64,000 nucleotides of DNA, taken from NCBI RefSeq assembly GCF_038051985.1, contig NZ_CP150291.1, forward strand, positions 3,286,001 to 3,350,000. Direction: 5' to 3'. Both the position numbers and the translations under genes were made by a program. The number at the start of each line of letters is the position of its first letter. The stretch's first letter is position 1. Shown in pieces: positions 1 to 10,451 of this stretch. The DNA is from Solibacillus sp. FSL H8-0523. GTDB taxonomy: Bacteria > Bacillota > Bacilli > Bacillales_A > Planococcaceae. The notes beneath the pieces are model-generated. The model was not told where the DNA came from and searched no databases. It saw only the letters and a list, made by a program, of their open reading frames with translations.

Positions 1-153
1 ATCAATTTCACTGTTTGCATGTTGAAAAAGTCTGTTACTTTTGACTTTTCAATGTAACAGCCTTAATTTATATTTAGTTCATTATTTTACGATCCGTATT
101 ATCTTAATCATTAAATTAATCACCTCACATCAAAGTCATTTTTGACAGACCTT

Positions 154-267
154 TTATGGTGTCTGCACCCCTTCATATGGGCTTTCTTTAGGAGATTGTT
201 GCGCTTTAATAAGCGTTTGCCATTTACGCTTAATCTCGTCTTTATTAAATAATTCCTGCAATTTCCA
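154..267 (-). pseudogene. C-terminal remnant of an unknown gene
   Basis: An open stretch of about 37 codons on the minus strand, entered directly from a stop codon and without a usable start. It is rich in Lys, Glu and Trp (residues such as KDEIKRKWQTLIKAQQ) and ends at a TAA near 154. It reads like the tail of a lost gene. No family recognised. The rest of bases 1-400 is AT-rich and I see nothing else in it. Confidence 0.25.
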
Positions 268-401
268 AGCTCATATTTCTCACAAAAAATAATATTTCAT
301 TTTAAGGCTCCCCCTATTTTTAGAAATTCAATCCATTTCACTTCGCTATTCCCTCATTCTTTTTTTTAGAAAACAGCCCTTTCTTTATTAAATTGTGGAC
401 A

Positions 402-441
402 CAAAAAATAGAGTGCCCCAAAAATCAGGGACACTCTATTT
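402..441 (-). terminator. Terminator of gltB-gltD
   Basis: Stem with arms reading AAATAGAGTG and CACTCTATTT, directly after the gltD stop on the minus strand and followed by a T-rich run in that direction. Typical intrinsic terminator. Confidence 0.8.
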
Positions 442-442
442 A

Positions 443-1924
443 TTAAGCGTTGACCGTTTGCTCTTGTAAGTAATAGTGCACACTTGCTGCAACCGCGCGC
501 CCCTCTTTAATCGCCCACACCACTAAGCTTTGACCACGGCGTGCATCACCTGCCGCGAATAAGCCTGGGATACTTGTTTCATAGTCTTTAATCGATGCGC
601 GGATACGGTTGTTTGTAAATTCTACGCCAAAATGCTCTGGTGTTTCTTTTTCTGCGCCTTCAAAGCCAATTGCCACAAACACATGCTGGGCTGGCCATAC
701 TTTTTCTGTGCCTGGGAGCTCCTTAAAGTAGTGGAAGCCATCTTCACCTAAGATTTTTTCCATTTGAATCGTGTGAAGCTCTTTCACGTTGCCTTTTACA
801 TCCTTCACAATTTTTGTCGTTTGAATGCAGTATTCACGTGGATCACGTCCGTATTTTGCATCTGCTTCTGCATACGCATAATCTAACGTATACACATTCG
901 GGTCTTTTGGCCACATCGTATCCTCTGTACGCGTCGTTGCTTGCTGTGGGTGCTTACCGAATTGGTACACCGAGCGGCATTTTTGACGAAGTGCTGTTGC
1001 GACACAGTCTGCACCTGTATCACCACCACCAATGACAATCACGTCCTGACCCGCTACATTTAATGCTTTTTTATCTTTAAATTTTGAATCGAGTAAGCTC
1101 TTTGTCACCTCTGTTAAATAATCCATTGCTAAATGAATATTCCCCGCATCGCTACCTTCCATATGAAGCGTACGCTGCTTTTGTGCACCGGTACATAAAA
1201 TGACGGCATCATACTGCTGCTGCAGCTGTTCTTTTGTAATGTCTTTCCCCACTTCTGTGTTGGCCACAAATTGAATGCCCTCAAGTGATAATAAATTCAC
1301 GCGGCGTTCAATCACTTCTTTTTCAAGCTTCATATTTGGAATGCCGTACATAAGTAAGCCACCAAAGCGGTCAGAACGCTCGTATACGGTTACCGAATGC
1401 CCCATTTGATTTAATTCATCTGCTGCCGCTAAGCCTGCTGGACCTGAACCAACGATGGCTACTTTATAGCCTGAACGTTCCGCTGGGATACGTGGTGTTA
1501 CCCAGCCATTTTCAAAGCCTTTATCAATAATGGTACGTTCAATAGATTTGATGGCTACAGCTGGATCCGTAATCGCTAGCGTACAAGAACCTTCACAAGG
1601 TGCTGGACAAACGCGCCCTGTGAATTCTGGGAAGTTGTTCGTCATGTGTAGACGTTTTAGTGCTTCCTCCCATTGCCCTTTGTACACTAAATCATTCCAC
1701 TCTGGGATGACGTTGTTAATTGGGCATCCTGCTGCTGTGCCACGAATTTCAATTCCCATATGGCAAAACGGTGTCCCACAATCCATACAGCGTGCACCTT
1801 GTGTTTGTAATTTTTCGTCTGGCAGCTTGCTCGTATATTCCTTCCAGCTCGAAATACGCTCTAGTGGTGCTTTTTCTTGAACCTTTTCACGCTTATATTC
1901 CATAAATCCCGTTGGTTTTCCCAT
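443..1924 (-). CDS. gltD: Glutamate synthase [NADPH] small subunit
   Basis: Supplies electrons from NADPH to the large subunit for making two glutamates from glutamine and 2-oxoglutarate. At 493 aa it has the family's usual length. The N-terminal third carries the cysteine clusters for Fe-S binding (CMDCGTPFC near residue 46 and CPAPCEGSC near 107). A GSGPAGLAAA dinucleotide motif near residue 157 binds FAD and VIGGGDTGADC near 297 is the NADPH site. The start follows an AGGAGGGG ribosome binding site. It lies 14 nt downstream of gltB, so the two are one operon, with a terminator just after the stop. Assignment is secure. Confidence 0.97.
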   Translation of the reverse strand: MGKPTGFMEYKREKVQEKAPLERISSWKEYTSKLPDEKLQTQGARCMDCGTPFCHMGIEIRGTAAGCPINNVIPEWNDLVYKGQWEEALKRLHMTNNFPEFTGRVCPAPCEGSCTLAITDPAVAIKSIERTIIDKGFENGWVTPRIPAERSGYKVAIVGSGPAGLAAADELNQMGHSVTVYERSDRFGGLLMYGIPNMKLEKEVIERRVNLLSLEGIQFVANTEVGKDITKEQLQQQYDAVILCTGAQKQRTLHMEGSDAGNIHLAMDYLTEVTKSLLDSKFKDKKALNVAGQDVIVIGGGDTGADCVATALRQKCRSVYQFGKHPQQATTRTEDTMWPKDPNVYTLDYAYAEADAKYGRDPREYCIQTTKIVKDVKGNVKELHTIQMEKILGEDGFHYFKELPGTEKVWPAQHVFVAIGFEGAEKETPEHFGVEFTNNRIRASIKDYETSIPGLFAAGDARRGQSLVVWAIKEGRAVAASVHYYLQEQTVNA

Positions 1925-1938
1925 TAGAACCCCTCCTC

Positions 1939-4900
1939 TTATTTCGAACTCACAAGCTTTTTCTGACTTTCCGTTACTTCCACAAAGGCTTGCATCGCCG
2001 CATTATCATCTGTTAAGCCATTTAATTTATGGCGCTCGATTTTTTCGATAATCACTTTATAATCGGTCGGTACCACTTTGACAAATTTCGGTACCATCAG
2101 CTCCCACTTCGCTAACACATCAAGCGCGTATGAACTATCTGTTTCTTCTAAGTGTTTAATAATTAACTGGCGCACCTGGTCGATTTCTGAGGCATCTTCT
2201 AACTTTTCAAATTGAATCATTTCCATATTACATTGCGCTTTAAAGTATGCTTCGTCGCTCGGTAGGATGTAGCCAATACCACCCGACATCCCTGCACCAA
2301 AGTTTTGACCGACATCGCCTAAGACAATGATTTTACCGCCCGTCATATACTCACAGCCGTGATCACCAATACCTTCTACGACGATATTCGCACCGGAGTT
2401 ACGAACACCAAAGCGGTGACCCGCGCGTCCGTTAATAAACGCTTGCCCGCTCGTCGCACCATATAAGCACACATTGCCCGCAATGACGTTGCTTTCTTGC
2501 TCGCCCTTAATTGGCGCAATGGCAACGACTTTACCACCTGATAAGCCTTTACCAAAGTAGTCATTCACGTCTCCAATAACGCGCATCGCCATACCACGTG
2601 GTGTAAACGCGCCAAAGCTTTGGCCCGCATGACCTGTGAACGTTAACTTGATCGTATTGTCCGGTAGACCAACCTCACCATATTTACGTGAAATTTCACT
2701 CCCTACAATCGTCCCCATAACGCGGTCCGTATTTTTGATTGGATAACTAAGTTCAATCGCTTCTTTATCCGCAATGGCTTTTTCTACTTTTGGTAATAAC
2801 TCACGCACATCAAAGCTTTCTGCGATTTGATGATCTTGCTCAACTTGCTTTGTGCGCACTCCTTGCATCTGGTGCAGCAATGCGGATAAATCCAGCTGAC
2901 TTGCTTTCCAGTGCTTTTTTGAACGCTCGGAAATTTGTAGGACGTCTGTACGACCAACCATTTCTTCTACGGTACGGAAGCCTAAAATGCTCATGTATTC
3001 ACGCATTTCTTCTGCGATAAAGCGCATATAATTGACGACATGATCGGCGTTCCCCATAAACTTCGCACGTAGCTCCGGATTTTGCGTTGCGACCCCAACT
3101 GGACATGTATCTAAGTGACACGCACGCATCATGACACAGCCTAAAACGATTAATGGTGCTGTCGCAAAGCCGTATTCCTCTGCACCAAGTAAGGCTGCCA
3201 TGACAACATCTTTCCCCGTCATGAGCTTCCCATCTGTTTCAAGTACTACGCGGTCACGCAGGCCGTTTAACATTAACGTTTGGTGCGCCTCGGCTAAGCC
3301 TAGCTCCCATGGTAACCCTGTATGTTTAATCGACGTTTTCGGAGATGCCCCTGTACCGCCGTCATAGCCTGAAATAACGATGACGTCTGCTGCACCTTTT
3401 GCAACACCCGCTGCAATTGTCCCAACACCCGCTTTTGCGACAAGCTTTACCGAAATACGCGCATAACGATTCGCATTTTTTAAGTCATGGATTAACTCGG
3501 CCATATCCTCAATCGAATAAATATCATGATGTGGTGGTGGTGAAATTAAGCCTACCCCCGGTGTTGAACCACGTACATCTGCTACCCAAGGATACACCTT
3601 GTTGCCTGGTAATTGACCACCTTCACCTGGCTTTGCTCCCTGCGCCATTTTAATTTGTAATTCATCCGCATTCACAAGATAATGCGATTTCACTCCGAAA
3701 CGGCCTGACGCGATTTGCTTAATACTTGAACGGCGGTTATCACCGTTCGCATCGAGTACAAAGCGAGCTGGATCCTCGCCGCCCTCCCCTGAGTTTGAGC
3801 GTGCTCCTAGCTTATTCATCGCAATCGCCAATGTTTCATGCGCCTCTTTTGATAACGATCCAAATGACATCGCGCCTGATTTAAAGCGTTTCACAATCGA
3901 TTCTACCGATTCAATTTCCTCCATTGGCAAACGACGCTCTGCCTTTTTAAATTCAAATAGATTACGTAAGAAGCCGATACGCTCCTCATTGGCCATTTCT
4001 GCATACATGCGATACAGCCCGTAATCATTTTTACGTGTTGCCCATTGTAGTGTATGGATTGTTTTTGGGTTGAATGCATGATGCTCCCCATCTGCACGCC
4101 ACTGGAATTCTGAGCCTGATTGTAATTCAGCTGACATCGATTCGAGTGCTGCTGTATGGCGACGCTGTGCTTCTTCACCAATTGTTTGTAAATCGATGCC
4201 GTCAATTTGAGACGCTGTTCCTGTGAAGTAATCATCAATCACCACTTTTGAAATACCGACTGCTTCAAATACTTGTGCCCCACGGTAAGATTGGACCGTT
4301 GAAATACCCATTTTCGACATCACTTTCACAACGCCATCTGCCGCACCTTTACGGAATTTTTGAACGGCCTTTTCGAATGATACGTCTAAGTGTTTGTTGT
4401 CAATGGCTTCTGTAATCGTTGCGTACGCTAAGTACGGGTGAATGGCGTCAACACCAAAGCCGATTAAGGCAGCGAAGTGATGGACTTCACGAGTCTCTGC
4501 ACTATTCACAAGAATGCTTGCTTTCGTACGTAAGCCGATGCGTACTAAATATTGATGAATCGCACTTGCTGCAAGCAACACGGGAATTGTCAGCTGTTTC
4601 GCATCTTCTACATAGTCATTTAATACAATGATTGTGCGACCACCAAAAATCGCCGCTTCCGCTTCTGTTTTAATACGGTTTAATTCATTTTCTAAAGATT
4701 CCGTAAATTTTAGTGAGATTTCTGCTACTTCAAAGTCAGCATCCACGTTGTCTAATAGCTTTTCGTACTCGGCTGTCGTTAATACCGGTGTTTCTAAAAT
4801 GATGCGACGTGCGTTACGAGCTGTCGGGTGCAGTAAATCTCCCTCTGCGCCAAGCATTGTCATTGTTGATGTCACAACATGCTCACGAATTGAATCGATT

Positions 4901-6459
4901 GGCGGGTTTGTTACTTGCGCAAAAAGTTGCTTGAAGTAATTAAATAATGACTGCGGGCGATCTGATAATACCGCTAGTGGTGAGTCATTACCCATTGAGC
5001 CCAATGGATCCTTTCCGTCTTTTGCTAATGGTACGATATATTTTTGTACGTCTTCATACGTGTAGCCATGAATTTTTTGACGCAATGTTAAGTCATTTAC
5101 GTGTGCTTGTTGTTCTTCTGTCACATCAAGCTTTACCATATTTTCTTCTAACCACTGTTTATAAGGCTGTGCTGCGGCCATTTCTGCTTTAAGCTCTTCA
5201 TCTGAAATGATTTTTCCTTGCTCTAAATCGATTAACAGCATGCGGCCTGGGCTTAAACGGTCTTTATATAAAATATCTTCCTCTGCGTAATCAACAACGC
5301 CTGTTTCAGAAGAGAAAATCACATGGTCGTCCTTTGTAACGTACAGTCGACCTGGACGTAAGCCATTACGGTCTAAAATGGCCCCAATTTGCTTGCCGTC
5401 TGTGAAACAAATGGCAGTTGGTCCATCCCAAGGCTCCATTAGGCTTGCGTGATATTGATAAAAGTCTTTACGGTCTTCCTCAATGCGCGGATTTTCTGTC
5501 CACGGCTCTGGAATCATCATCATGGCCGTTTCAGCTGGTGTACGACCTGCTAATACGAAAAATTCAAATGCGTTATCCAGCATCGATGAATCGGAGCCAG
5601 TTGTATCGATGATTGGTAGAAGCTTTTCTAAATCATCCCCAAACGCTTCAGAAACGAACTGTTGCTCACGTGCACGCATCCAGTTAATGTTACCGCGCAG
5701 TGTGTTAATCTCCCCGTTATGGATGATGTAGCGGTTTGGATGGGCACGTTTCCAAGACGGGAATGTATTCGTTGAGTAACGTGAGTGTACAAGCGCGAGC
5801 GCCGATACGAAACTTTCATCCTGTAAATCAATATAGAAGTCACTTACTTCCTCAGGCGCTAATAAGCCTTTAAAGACCATTGTCTGACTTGAAAGACTTG
5901 GAATGTATAGCTCGAAGCCTTGCTCGTTCGCCCAGTGCTCTAACTGTTTACGAATGACATATAATTTACGCTCAAAGCTTTTTGAATCCGCTACGTTTGA
6001 CCCAATGAAAACTTGACGAACAACAGGTGCGCTTGATTTTGCGATTTCACTTAAATTTTCTTTATTTATAGGAGCTGTACGCCAGCCGATTAATTGTTGG
6101 CCTCCCTCGGCGATTAGCTCATTCATTTTGTGTTCAATTTGTGAACGTTCGTCTGTATTGTCTGTAAAAAACATTTGACCAACGCCGTAAGTACCTTTTT
6201 CAGGTAAATTTAGTTCCGGACAATTTAATTTGAAGAAAGCATCTGGAATTTGCACCATAAGCCCTGCACCGTCACCTGTCTTACCGTCTCCCCCACGTCC
6301 AGCACGGTGTTCTAAGCGACATAACATCTCTAAACCATTTTTTACGATTTGATGTGAAGGTTTTCCCTTCATATTTGCATACATCCCGATACCACATGCG
6401 TCATGTTCAAACTGCGGATCGTACAAGCCTTGTGCTTTCGGTAACTGGTGAAAATTCAT
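1939..6459 (-). CDS. gltB: Glutamate synthase large subunit
   Basis: Catalytic subunit of glutamate synthase (called gltA in B. subtilis), 1506 aa, full length. The HDACGIG motif puts the class II glutamine amidotransferase nucleophile at Cys22, so a 21-residue propeptide is probably removed. The order is amidotransferase domain (22 to about 430), central domain, FMN-binding synthase barrel (about 800-1180) and the C-terminal GXGXG beta-helix. A 3Fe-4S ligand set (C-x5-C-x4-C, in CVMMRACHLDTC) is at about residues 1105-1118. The start follows GAGGGGGAA. The gene is divergent from a LysR regulator, which in this family commonly controls gltAB. Confidence 0.97.
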   Translation of the reverse strand: MNFHQLPKAQGLYDPQFEHDACGIGMYANMKGKPSHQIVKNGLEMLCRLEHRAGRGGDGKTGDGAGLMVQIPDAFFKLNCPELNLPEKGTYGVGQMFFTDNTDERSQIEHKMNELIAEGGQQLIGWRTAPINKENLSEIAKSSAPVVRQVFIGSNVADSKSFERKLYVIRKQLEHWANEQGFELYIPSLSSQTMVFKGLLAPEEVSDFYIDLQDESFVSALALVHSRYSTNTFPSWKRAHPNRYIIHNGEINTLRGNINWMRAREQQFVSEAFGDDLEKLLPIIDTTGSDSSMLDNAFEFFVLAGRTPAETAMMMIPEPWTENPRIEEDRKDFYQYHASLMEPWDGPTAICFTDGKQIGAILDRNGLRPGRLYVTKDDHVIFSSETGVVDYAEEDILYKDRLSPGRMLLIDLEQGKIISDEELKAEMAAAQPYKQWLEENMVKLDVTEEQQAHVNDLTLRQKIHGYTYEDVQKYIVPLAKDGKDPLGSMGNDSPLAVLSDRPQSLFNYFKQLFAQVTNPPIDSIREHVVTSTMTMLGAEGDLLHPTARNARRIILETPVLTTAEYEKLLDNVDADFEVAEISLKFTESLENELNRIKTEAEAAIFGGRTIIVLNDYVEDAKQLTIPVLLAASAIHQYLVRIGLRTKASILVNSAETREVHHFAALIGFGVDAIHPYLAYATITEAIDNKHLDVSFEKAVQKFRKGAADGVVKVMSKMGISTVQSYRGAQVFEAVGISKVVIDDYFTGTASQIDGIDLQTIGEEAQRRHTAALESMSAELQSGSEFQWRADGEHHAFNPKTIHTLQWATRKNDYGLYRMYAEMANEERIGFLRNLFEFKKAERRLPMEEIESVESIVKRFKSGAMSFGSLSKEAHETLAIAMNKLGARSNSGEGGEDPARFVLDANGDNRRSSIKQIASGRFGVKSHYLVNADELQIKMAQGAKPGEGGQLPGNKVYPWVADVRGSTPGVGLISPPPHHDIYSIEDMAELIHDLKNANRYARISVKLVAKAGVGTIAAGVAKGAADVIVISGYDGGTGASPKTSIKHTGLPWELGLAEAHQTLMLNGLRDRVVLETDGKLMTGKDVVMAALLGAEEYGFATAPLIVLGCVMMRACHLDTCPVGVATQNPELRAKFMGNADHVVNYMRFIAEEMREYMSILGFRTVEEMVGRTDVLQISERSKKHWKASQLDLSALLHQMQGVRTKQVEQDHQIAESFDVRELLPKVEKAIADKEAIELSYPIKNTDRVMGTIVGSEISRKYGEVGLPDNTIKLTFTGHAGQSFGAFTPRGMAMRVIGDVNDYFGKGLSGGKVVAIAPIKGEQESNVIAGNVCLYGATSGQAFINGRAGHRFGVRNSGANIVVEGIGDHGCEYMTGGKIIVLGDVGQNFGAGMSGGIGYILPSDEAYFKAQCNMEMIQFEKLEDASEIDQVRQLIIKHLEETDSSYALDVLAKWELMVPKFVKVVPTDYKVIIEKIERHKLNGLTDDNAAMQAFVEVTESQKKLVSSK

Positions 6460-6576
6460 AATAATTCCCCCTCATTCTTTCACTACGTATTTACATTTTA
6501 AAGTTTTCAAAATAATATAAACAATATATAGTTTGGATAGAAACAATCTACTTTTTAGATGAATGGGGTGGGATTT

Positions 6577-7479
6577 ATGGAATTACGACAATTACGTTAC
6601 TTTGTCGAGGTAGCAGAGCGCGAACATATTTCCGAAGCAGCAGAGCATCTACACGTTGCCCAGTCTGCGATTAGCCGTCAAATCGCCAACCTGGAAGAGG
6701 AGCTCGGAGCGCCACTTTTTGAGCGTGTCGGACGTAACGTCAAACTGACACCGATTGGTAAAACTTTTTTAGAACACAGTATTACCGCACTGAAGGCAAT
6801 TGATTTTGCCGCCAAGCAAGTAGAGGAATATTTAGACCCTCAAAAAGGAACGATTAAAGTTGGCTTCCCAACAAGCTTAGCCAGTTACGTATTACCAACT
6901 GTCATTTCTGCATTTAAAAAAGAGTACCCTGAAATTTCATTCCACTTACGCCAAGGCTCATATAAGTATTTAATTGAGGCCGTAAAAAACCGTGAGCTTA
7001 ATTTGGCATTGCTCGGTCCCTTACCACCAAAAGATGAATCAATCAACACGACCGTGCTGTTTAGCGAAAGCATTCACGCACTACTTCCCGCAACACACGA
7101 ACTCGCAAAGCGTGACTCTATCAATTTAATCGATTTAAAAAATGATAATTTCGTATTATTCCCTGAAGGGTATATTTTACAAAAGGTCGCGATTGATGCA
7201 TGTCGATCAGCAGGCTTTGTGCCATCGATTACTTCTGAGGGCGAGGATATGGATGCACTAAAAGGGTTGGTTGCTGCGGGCATTGGCGTCACACTTTTAC
7301 CTGAAAGCTCCCTGTACGATTCAACACCACGGATGACGGTGAAGATGCCCATTACAAGTCCAGCCATTCGCAGAACAGTCGGCATTATCGCACCAACATC
7401 GCGCGAGCTTGCCCCATCTGAAAAAGTGTTTGTCGATTTTGTGTCTAATTTTTATTCACGGTTATCGAGGTTTCAGTAG
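6577..7479 (+). CDS. gltC: LysR-type regulator of glutamate synthase (GltC-like)
   Basis: A 300-residue LysR-family transcription factor. The N-terminal winged helix is clear (MELRQLRYFVEVAEREHISEA and QSAISRQIANLEEELG), followed by a periplasmic-binding-protein-like effector domain from about residue 90. I chose the ATG at 6577, not the in-frame ATG at 6559, because the GGGGTGGG ribosome binding site lies between them. Its divergent position from gltB fits GltC, the activator of glutamate synthase genes in B. subtilis. The name rests on context and family and not on effector knowledge. The 117-nt intergenic stretch is AT-rich and presumably holds the shared operators. Confidence 0.85.
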   Translation: MELRQLRYFVEVAEREHISEAAEHLHVAQSAISRQIANLEEELGAPLFERVGRNVKLTPIGKTFLEHSITALKAIDFAAKQVEEYLDPQKGTIKVGFPTSLASYVLPTVISAFKKEYPEISFHLRQGSYKYLIEAVKNRELNLALLGPLPPKDESINTTVLFSESIHALLPATHELAKRDSINLIDLKNDNFVLFPEGYILQKVAIDACRSAGFVPSITSEGEDMDALKGLVAAGIGVTLLPESSLYDSTPRMTVKMPITSPAIRRTVGIIAPTSRELAPSEKVFVDFVSNFYSRLSRFQ

Positions 7480-7481
7480 AA

Positions 7482-7523
7482 AAAAGCCATTTCCCGAATT
7501 TAGTCTCGGAAAATGGCTTTTGC
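7482..7523. terminator. Bidirectional terminator between gltC and metQ
   Basis: Stem AAAAGCCATTT / AAATGGCTTTT, with A/T runs on both sides, placed between two convergent genes. It can serve both transcripts. Confidence 0.8.
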
Positions 7524-7540
7524 TTTATAGAGCGATTTAA

Positions 7541-8347
7541 TTATTTACCGTCAACTGGAACGACTGAACCGCCCCATTCTTCAACGATGAAGTCTTGGAT
7601 TTCTTTTGAGTGTAATGCTTCAACTAATGCTTTAATTTCTTTTGAATCCTCATCACCAGATTGAACCGCGATGATATTTACGTATGGTGAATCACCAGAC
7701 TCGATTGCAATTGAATCTTCTAATGGGTTAATGCCGTTGTCGATGGCGAAGTTCGAGTTGATTAATACCGCATCGCCCTCTTCGTTATCGTACATTTGGA
7801 ATAATAATTCTGCTGCTGTATTGTGGTCAAATACGAAGTTTTTCGGATTTTCTACAATATCTTTTAGTTCCGCTGTTGTTTTATCAATACCGTCTGTTAA
7901 TTTGATTAAGCCTTGTGCTTCAAGTAATGACAGCATACGACCGTGGTCTGCTACAGAGTTTGAAAGTAAAATTGTTGCGCCTTCAGGAAGCTCTTCTAAC
8001 GATGCATATTTTTTAGAGTAAATACCGATTGGCTCGATGTGAATGCCACCAGCGTTCGCGAAATCATAGTTGAATTCCGTTTTTTGAGCTTCGAAGTACG
8101 GAATGTGTTGGAAATAGTTCGCATCTAAGTCACCAGACTCTAAGTTTTGGTTTGGTAACACGTAATCTTGGTACGTTTCGATTTCTAGTGTAATGCCTTG
8201 CTCTTCTAAAATTGGTTTTACTTGCTCTAAAATGACCGCGTGTGGTGTGTTTGAAGCACCTACTTTTAATGTCGATTCGTCTTCGCCACATGCTGCTAGC
8301 GCAAGCACTGAAGCACCTAATAATACTGAAGATAATAATTTTTTCAT
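7541..8347 (-). CDS. metQ: Methionine ABC transporter substrate-binding lipoprotein
   Basis: 268 aa NlpA/MetQ-family protein that captures methionine outside the cell and delivers it to MetI-MetN. The signal peptide ends in a lipobox (LALAAC), so Cys19 would be lipidated. The mature part begins with the family's TLKVGASNTPHA stretch. The start follows GAGGGAAAAACG. It is the last gene of metN-metI-metQ. A 143-nt gap separates it from metI; I see no clear hairpin or promoter there. Confidence 0.95.
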   Translation of the reverse strand: MKKLLSSVLLGASVLALAACGEDESTLKVGASNTPHAVILEQVKPILEEQGITLEIETYQDYVLPNQNLESGDLDANYFQHIPYFEAQKTEFNYDFANAGGIHIEPIGIYSKKYASLEELPEGATILLSNSVADHGRMLSLLEAQGLIKLTDGIDKTTAELKDIVENPKNFVFDHNTAAELLFQMYDNEEGDAVLINSNFAIDNGINPLEDSIAIESGDSPYVNIIAVQSGDEDSKEIKALVEALHSKEIQDFIVEEWGGSVVPVDGK

Positions 8348-8490
8348 CGTTTTTCCCTCTATTCTTTGTTTTTAGCACCAAAACTTCATCGAACATTTTT
8401 TATATTCTGGAAATTCACCCTACAGAGGCACCTCTAAGAGATGCATGTCCGAAAAAGCATTGGTTATATAATTACGGCCTAGAAGCCTAA

Positions 8491-9165
8491 CTATCGTTTA
8501 TCCACTTTTGTTGTAATGAAGTCACCGATGTATTGAATGATAAATACAACGATTAAAATAATGACTGTTGCCATTAACGTTACGTCTGTTCGGTTACGTG
8601 AGAAGCCGTCAAGGAAGGCTAAGTTCCCTAAACCACCTGCACCGATAATACCGGCCATCGCTGTATAGCCGACAAGTGCGACTGCTGTTACTGTAATCCC
8701 CGAAATCAAGGCCGGTAAGCTTTCTGGCACTAACACTTTCCAAATAATTGTCGACGTTTTCGCGCCCATTGAACGCGCTGCCTCAATCACACCTTTATCA
8801 ATTTCGCGTAGTGCGATTAATACCATACGCGCATAAAATGGTGCTGCGCCGATAATTAAAGCCGGTAATGCCGCGTTTGCACCACGGATGGTACCGAGTA
8901 AAAACTTCGTGAACGGGATTAATAAAATGATTAACACGATAAACGGAATCGAACGGAAAATATTGACGATTGAACCCGTTAAAAAATTCACAATTTTATT
9001 CGCCCATAGCTGATTGTCACTCGTTAAGAATAAGACAATCCCAATTAATATCCCAAGTACGAATGTCACCGCTGTTGCGATGGTTGTCATATAGAGCGTT
9101 TCATATGTGGCATCCAGCATCTTACCCCAATCGACGTTCGGAAATAACTGATCAATCATGCTCAA
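8491..9165 (-). CDS. metI: Methionine ABC transporter permease
   Basis: 224 aa membrane component with about five hydrophobic segments. The EAA-type coupling loop that docks to the ATPase is visible around residue 120 (EIDKGVIEAARSMGAKT). The start overlaps the end of metN by 14 nt, which indicates translational coupling. Length and motifs are standard for MetI. Confidence 0.95.
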   Translation of the reverse strand: MSMIDQLFPNVDWGKMLDATYETLYMTTIATAVTFVLGILIGIVLFLTSDNQLWANKIVNFLTGSIVNIFRSIPFIVLIILLIPFTKFLLGTIRGANAALPALIIGAAPFYARMVLIALREIDKGVIEAARSMGAKTSTIIWKVLVPESLPALISGITVTAVALVGYTAMAGIIGAGGLGNLAFLDGFSRNRTDVTLMATVIILIVVFIIQYIGDFITTKVDKR

Positions 9166-10180
9166 TCACCTCCGTTTGAATGGCTTGCTTCGTTAAGAAA
9201 TTTAAGGCTTCCGTTACTTGCGCTTTATCCCCATCAATATGGATGAACAGCGTACCAAATGAACCACCTGTTGTATTTGAAATTTTGCCGTGCACAATAT
9301 TGACGACAAGATTAAACTCTTTAATAATTTGCGAGATAACCGGTTGCTCGGTTGTTGCCCCAGTAAATGTTAACTTCACGATTTTTCCTGATGGGTAGCT
9401 CGCTAAAATTTGCTCGAGTGAGTCTTGCATTTCCTGTGTTTCCCCGGAAGCTTGTGACACGAAGTTTTTCGTAATCGGTGCTTGTGGGTTTTGGAATACC
9501 GTTAAAACATCGCCTTGCTCAACCACTTTCCCTGCTTCCATCACAGCGACACGGTTACAAATTTTGCGGATAACGTGCATTTCATGTGTAATGAGCACGA
9601 TCGTTAATCCAATTTGTTTATTAATGTCCAGTAGTAACTCTAAAATCGAGTCCGTTGTTTCCGGATCAAGTGCGGATGTTGCTTCGTCGCAAAGCAATAC
9701 TTCTGGGTTGTTTGCTAACGCGCGGGCAATGCCGACACGCTGCTTTTGACCACCTGATAATTGGGAGGGATACGCTTTACCGCGCCCTTTTAAACCAACT
9801 AGTTCAATCAATTCATCCACACGCTTTTGACGCTTGTCCTTTGCTACACCGGCAATTTCAAGTGGAAACGAGATGTTTTCTTCCACCGTACGTGACCAAA
9901 GTAAATTAAAGTGTTGGAAAATCATACTAATTTTCTGGCGCGCCTCGCGTAGCTGACTACCTGACGCTTTTGCAATATCCTGACCACTTACAATAACGGA
10001 GCCAGTTGTTGGCTTTTCTAAGCCGTTTAATAGACGAATCATCGTACTTTTACCGGCACCACTGTATCCGATAATCCCGAAAATTTCACCTTTAGCAATC
10101 GATAAGTTTACATCGTCCACAGCTGTTAGTTCACCGTTTTTCGTTTTGTACACTTTCGATATATTTTTTATATCAATCAT
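9152..10180 (-). CDS. metN: Methionine ABC transporter ATP-binding protein
   Basis: 342 aa ATPase that drives methionine import. Walker A is GYSGAGKST, the signature is LSGGQKQRVGIARAL and Walker B is VLLCDEATSALD. The C-terminal ~90 residues form the NIL domain, which in the family binds methionine and inhibits transport. I use the ATG at 10180 because AAAGGAG lies 8 nt before it. An upstream in-frame ATG at 10225 has no such site and would fall in the riboswitch expression platform. The gene is controlled by the SAM-I riboswitch just upstream. Confidence 0.95.
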   Translation of the reverse strand: MIDIKNISKVYKTKNGELTAVDDVNLSIAKGEIFGIIGYSGAGKSTMIRLLNGLEKPTTGSVIVSGQDIAKASGSQLREARQKISMIFQHFNLLWSRTVEENISFPLEIAGVAKDKRQKRVDELIELVGLKGRGKAYPSQLSGGQKQRVGIARALANNPEVLLCDEATSALDPETTDSILELLLDINKQIGLTIVLITHEMHVIRKICNRVAVMEAGKVVEQGDVLTVFQNPQAPITKNFVSQASGETQEMQDSLEQILASYPSGKIVKLTFTGATTEQPVISQIIKEFNLVVNIVHGKISNTTGGSFGTLFIHIDGDKAQVTEALNFLTKQAIQTEVIEHD

Positions 10181-10246
10181 TGCGTGAACTCCTTTAGCTT
10201 GAAATAACCTCTTCGTTATGTTCAATTGTTTGCTTGTTTGAACAAT

Positions 10247-10413
10247 AAAAAAACCTTTCTACCTGATGACAAGTAGAAAGGTTTCGCAAATATATACGTA
10301 GAACCGTTCTCTCATCTTTCAAAGTCTTAAACTTTGTGTGAATTGGCACCTTTGCATCGCTGCTGGTTGCCGGGCTTCATAGGGCACTTCCCTCCACCTC
10401 TCTTTATAAGAGT
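10247..10413 (-). promoter_or_regulatory. SAM-I (S-box) riboswitch of metN-metI-metQ
   Basis: Read on the minus strand, the region starts with a CTCTTATAAAGAG helix and shows AGAGGTGGAGGGA, then GAAGCCCGGCAACC, then GGTGCCAATTC, the conserved S-box core. It ends in a strong terminator hairpin (AACCTTTCTAC / GTAGAAAGGTT) followed by a run of T. Known behaviour of the class is that SAM binding lets the terminator form, so transport genes are off when SAM is plentiful. Confidence 0.95.
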
Positions 10414-10451
10414 AACGCTATTAAGTTTGTTGTTTGACTATTATGAATGTT

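Noticed and set aside
814-1035. Open frame on the plus strand inside gltD
   Set aside because: Antisense shadow of a strongly conserved coding gene, low-complexity Leu/His-rich product and no ribosome site.
3903-4238. 111-codon minus-strand frame within gltB
   Set aside because: Out-of-frame shadow of gltB, whose own frame is conserved throughout.
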